DNA of 10,551 bases from Gammaproteobacteria bacterium (GTDB lineage Bacteria > Pseudomonadota > Gammaproteobacteria > HK1): the NCBI GenBank assembly GCA_022822245.1, contig JAJECB010000508.1, forward strand, positions 1-10,551. Direction: 5' to 3'. Below the pieces are notes generated by a model. That model did not search any database. It was not told the origin of the DNA and saw only the letters and a program-made list of their open reading frames with translations. Numbering within the stretch: the stretch's first letter is position 1; every line of letters starts with the position of its first letter. Below, in pieces: positions 8,052 through 10,551 of the stretch. The translations under genes were made by a program, and so were the position numbers.

Positions 8052-10319
8052 TCAGCGCGCGTGCCAGAACCGCCCGGCCCGCGAGTGGCGGACATCGATC
8101 GCGCCCGAAGACCGGATGGACACGATGACCGCGCCGTGCGCGTCCGTGCGGTGGATCTGCGTTCCGCGGGCCCGGTAACGATCGAGCACGGCGGGATGCG
8201 GCAGGTTCCACGCGTTGCCGTGTCGCACCGAGAACACCGCGTGGTCCGCCGCGACCGCGTCGAGGAAGGCCGGGCCGGAGGAGGTACGGCTGCCGTGATG
8301 GGGCACCGAGATGAGGTCGGCCCGGAGGTCCTTCCCGGCTCCCCGCACCAGCCGCCGCTCCGCCCGGGTCTCGATGTCGCCGGCAAGCAGCAGGTGCCGC
8401 CCGGCCGCGGACACGCGGAGCACGCACGAGCCGTCGTTCCCCCGCCAGTCGGCCGACGGAGGGTGCAGCACCTCGAATGCGACCCCGTCCCACGTCCAGG
8501 AATGCCCCGCCACGCAGGGGGTAGCCCTCGGGATCCCCTCGTTCGCGAGCACCTGCCGGGCGGGCAACCGTCCGGCAAGCGAAGGGTAGCCGCCGGCGTG
8601 GTCGGAGTCCGCGTGGCTGACGACGACGGTGTCGATGCTCCGTCGCCCGCGCCACGCGAGATGGGATGCGACGATGTCGGCGCCGTGCGTGTCCCCGGTG
8701 TCGTAGACGAGCACTCGCTCCCGGGTCTCGACGACCACCGCGAGGCCGTGGCCGACATCGAGGAACGCGGCGCGCAGCTCGCCCGGGCCGGGCACCGCCG
8801 GCGTCCACCACACGAGGGGAGCGAACCACAGGGCGCCGGCCCAGCGGCCGGGGACGCCGGGCGGCGCGAGCAGGATCACGGCCCCGGCCATCGCCAGAGC
8901 GACGGCCGCAATCGACGGATCCACCGAGAGCGTGTACCGCGGTCCGTGGGTGGCAAGGAGCTCGATCAGTCTCCATAGCGCCTCGAGCGCGCCGGCCCCT
9001 ACCGTGACCAGCAGTTCCCCCGCGGTGTCCGCGAGACGCCCCGGGATCGACAGGCCGAGGCTCCCGGCGAGCAGCGCCGGCAGCACGGCGACCCCGACGA
9101 AGGGGATTGCGACCGCATTCGCGAGCGGCCCCGCGATCGGCTGCTCGGCGAACCAGTGCAGGATGAGGGGCGCAAGACCCACCGTGACGACAACCTGGGG
9201 AAGCGCCCAGCGTCGCCAGTCGAGGACCGAAGCCCCGGCATTCGGTCGGCCGCCCATTCCGTAGAGGAGCAGGCCGACGGCGCAGAACGAAAGCCAGAAG
9301 CCCGGGGCGAGCACGGCCTGGGGTTCCAGGACGAGGACCGCCATCAGTCCGAGACAGAAGACGGTGCTCCCGCCGAGACGGCGCCGGGCGCAGAGGGCGA
9401 CGAGCAGCACGGTGGCCATGACGAGCGCTCTCCGGGTCGGAAGCGAGAAGCCGGCAAGCGCCGCGTATCCCGCCGCGACCGCGATGCCCGCGACCGCCCC
9501 GAGGCGCACCGGCGCCACGCCGGGGACGAGCCATGGTCCCGCGAAGCGGCCGACCGCAAACCCCAGCCCGGCGGCAAGTCCGATGTGCAGGCCCGAGATC
9601 GCGAGGAGATGGGCGGTGCCGGTCCGACGCAGGGTCTCGCGCTGGTCTGCGGTGATCCGGTCGCGGACCCCCACCACGAGGGCCTCGACGAGGGCGCCCG
9701 CCGGGCCGATCTCCGGGAGCTCGCGAAGCCGCCGGGAGAGAGCGTGGCGGATCCGTCCCGGGTCGAGCGGGCCGGCGGCGGTCAACCTGCGGACCCGGGG
9801 GTCGCGGGCGCGCACGTATCCCTGGCCCGCGTAACCGTGCCGGAACAGCCAGGTCTCGTAGTCGAACCCGCCCGGGTTGCGAAACCCCCGCGGGGCCCGG
9901 AGTCGGACCACGAGCCGCCAGGTCTCGCCGGCGACGAGGTCCGGGGGGATTCCGCGGGAGTCTTCGTACCACGAGAGACGAAGAAGCCCCTCGCCATGCG
10001 GGAGCCCGCTCTCCACGTCGAAGTCGAACCGGGTGCGGCGCGGAGCGACGGCCGGAACGGAGGCGATCCGCCCCGTCAGGACGAGGTCCTCGCCCTCGAG
10101 CGCGGAAGGGAGACGCGAAGCGATGGTTGCGTGGGCGTTGAGCAGCGCCCAGAGGAACCCGGCTGCGCACCAGCCCCCCGCGGTGGCCCGGGGACCCCGG
10201 CCCGCGGCCGCGAGAAGGAGCGCGGCGGGCAGCAGCGCCGTTGTCCAGAGCCCGGGCAACGCGTCGAGCCCATGGAGGGCGCAGGCGCCGAGCAGGAAGG
10301 CGATCGTCCCTGACCGCAC
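8052..10319 (-). CDS. comEC: DNA internalization competence protein ComEC/Rec2
   Basis: ComEC is the inner-membrane channel that takes up single-stranded DNA during transformation. The 755-residue product has all three usual parts. An N-terminal hydrophobic stretch is followed by a soluble OB-like DUF4131 domain (about 30-190). The Competence membrane domain (about 210-500) is marked by GTAHLLAISGLHIG at 234-247. A C-terminal metallo-beta-lactamase-like domain follows from about 515: DVGHG (521-525), HADSDHAGG (569-577), AGDIE with Asp648, and PHHGS with His674 and His675. The metal ligands are intact, so nuclease activity is plausible. The usual DVGQG is DVGHG here. The start is GTG with GGGGTGA just upstream. 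In Pseudomonas-like genomes exbB/exbD, and in enterics msbA, lie between comEC and lpxK; neither is present. Whether the organism is transformable cannot be told from one gene. Confidence 0.95.
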   Translation of the reverse strand: MRSGTIAFLLGACALHGLDALPGLWTTALLPAALLLAAAGRGPRATAGGWCAAGFLWALLNAHATIASRLPSALEGEDLVLTGRIASVPAVAPRRTRFDFDVESGLPHGEGLLRLSWYEDSRGIPPDLVAGETWRLVVRLRAPRGFRNPGGFDYETWLFRHGYAGQGYVRARDPRVRRLTAAGPLDPGRIRHALSRRLRELPEIGPAGALVEALVVGVRDRITADQRETLRRTGTAHLLAISGLHIGLAAGLGFAVGRFAGPWLVPGVAPVRLGAVAGIAVAAGYAALAGFSLPTRRALVMATVLLVALCARRRLGGSTVFCLGLMAVLVLEPQAVLAPGFWLSFCAVGLLLYGMGGRPNAGASVLDWRRWALPQVVVTVGLAPLILHWFAEQPIAGPLANAVAIPFVGVAVLPALLAGSLGLSIPGRLADTAGELLVTVGAGALEALWRLIELLATHGPRYTLSVDPSIAAVALAMAGAVILLAPPGVPGRWAGALWFAPLVWWTPAVPGPGELRAAFLDVGHGLAVVVETRERVLVYDTGDTHGADIVASHLAWRGRRSIDTVVVSHADSDHAGGYPSLAGRLPARQVLANEGIPRATPCVAGHSWTWDGVAFEVLHPPSADWRGNDGSCVLRVSAAGRHLLLAGDIETRAERRLVRGAGKDLRADLISVPHHGSRTSSGPAFLDAVAADHAVFSVRHGNAWNLPHPAVLDRYRARGTQIHRTDAHGAVIVSIRSSGAIDVRHSRAGRFWHAR

Positions 10320-10512
10320 GGTTCACCCCGGCCGCGATCAGCCCGCCTTGCCGTCCCGGCTCCGGCCCGGATCCCCGCCCGCCGGCGACGCCGGCGCGGC
10401 CTGCCCGCATATCTCACCAACTTTCGTCGCGAGGGCGTCAAGATGCCGCGGTGACAAGGCGCACGGACCGAGAGAGCGCATGCGCGCTGCTGAAGGGCGA
10501 GCCGTAAGAAGA

Positions 10513-10533
10513 CGAAGCACCGGTGGTGCTTCG
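10513..10533 (-). terminator. Intrinsic-terminator-like hairpin facing leftward
   Basis: CGAAGCACC and GGTGCTTCG form a perfect 9-bp stem around a 3-base loop. On the minus strand the stem is followed by TCTTCTTAC, a moderately T-rich tail. On the plus strand it is followed by ACCCGGC, so termination would be leftward, for a minus-strand gene ending beyond the right edge. The remaining 10320-10512 holds no convincing gene. Only a poor promoter-like match (TTGACG at 10436-10441) lies upstream of comEC. Confidence 0.5.
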
Positions 10534-10551
10534 ACCCGGCGAGCGGGCAAT

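Noticed and set aside
6948..8978. 676-codon plus-strand open frame antisense to lpxK and comEC, and similar frames at 775-1986 and 2077-2997 antisense to ftsK
   Set aside because: The composition is rich in Arg, Pro, Gly and His with no recognisable domain, and the opposite strand carries intact conserved genes. Stop-poor antisense frames are expected in GC-rich DNA.
6115..10410. Minus-strand open frame of 1431 codons ending in kdsB
   Set aside because: Only the last 252 codons are KdsB. The rest is an out-of-frame, Arg-rich reading of lpxK and comEC, so this is not a fusion protein.
10409..10441. Possible comEC promoter on the minus strand, TTGACG followed by AGATAT or TGAGAT
   Set aside because: The -35 is fair, but the spacing (21 or 19 bases) and the weak -10 do not make a convincing promoter.
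10338..10550. 70-codon minus-strand frame at the right edge
   Set aside because: No homology recognised, it crosses the terminator-like hairpin and its composition is like other spurious GC-rich frames.

Overview
The window is a GC-rich stretch of ordinary chromosome, with G/C dominating third codon positions and long spurious ORFs on the antisense strands. It most likely comes from a gammaproteobacterium. It carries ten housekeeping genes in known gammaproteobacterial linkages: ftsK-lolA-rarA, trxB-aat-infA and comEC-lpxK-kdsB. Lipid A, Kdo and Lol pathway genes mark the cell as Gram-negative with a conventional LPS outer membrane. I could not place it below class level.

Layout: (1) 1-3024, minus strand: ftsK, lolA and the first 18 codons of rarA, head to tail and nearly without gaps. 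They are probably transcribed from a sigma70-like promoter at 3055-3083. (2) 3025-3268: divergent intergenic region holding that promoter and a possible -10 box for trxB. (3) 3269-5265, plus strand: trxB, aat, infA. (4) 5266-5391: convergent junction with two GC-rich hairpins and a perfect 21-bp inverted repeat whose right arm encodes the last codons of the opposing gene. (5) 5372-10319, minus strand: comEC, then lpxK, kdsB and a PrpA-like metallophosphatase. The last three are packed with a 4-nt overlap and a 2-nt gap. (6) 10320-10551: no convincing gene, but a terminator-like hairpin facing leftward, suggesting another minus-strand gene ends just off the right edge.

How the genes work together: FtsK links septation to chromosome segregation, LolA carries lipoproteins across the periplasm, and RarA acts at stalled replication forks. 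TrxB maintains thioredoxin, Aat makes N-end-rule degradation signals, and IF-1 supports translation initiation. LpxK and KdsB act in the lipid A and Kdo branches of LPS synthesis. ComEC imports DNA. The metallophosphatase is co-translated with kdsB, but its substrate is not evident.

No undescribed defence, mobile or biosynthetic system was found. The most unusual element is the inverted repeat at 5301-5391. Six of the ten genes appear to start with GTG or TTG, so several starts were set by Shine-Dalgarno sequences and family length rather than by ATG.
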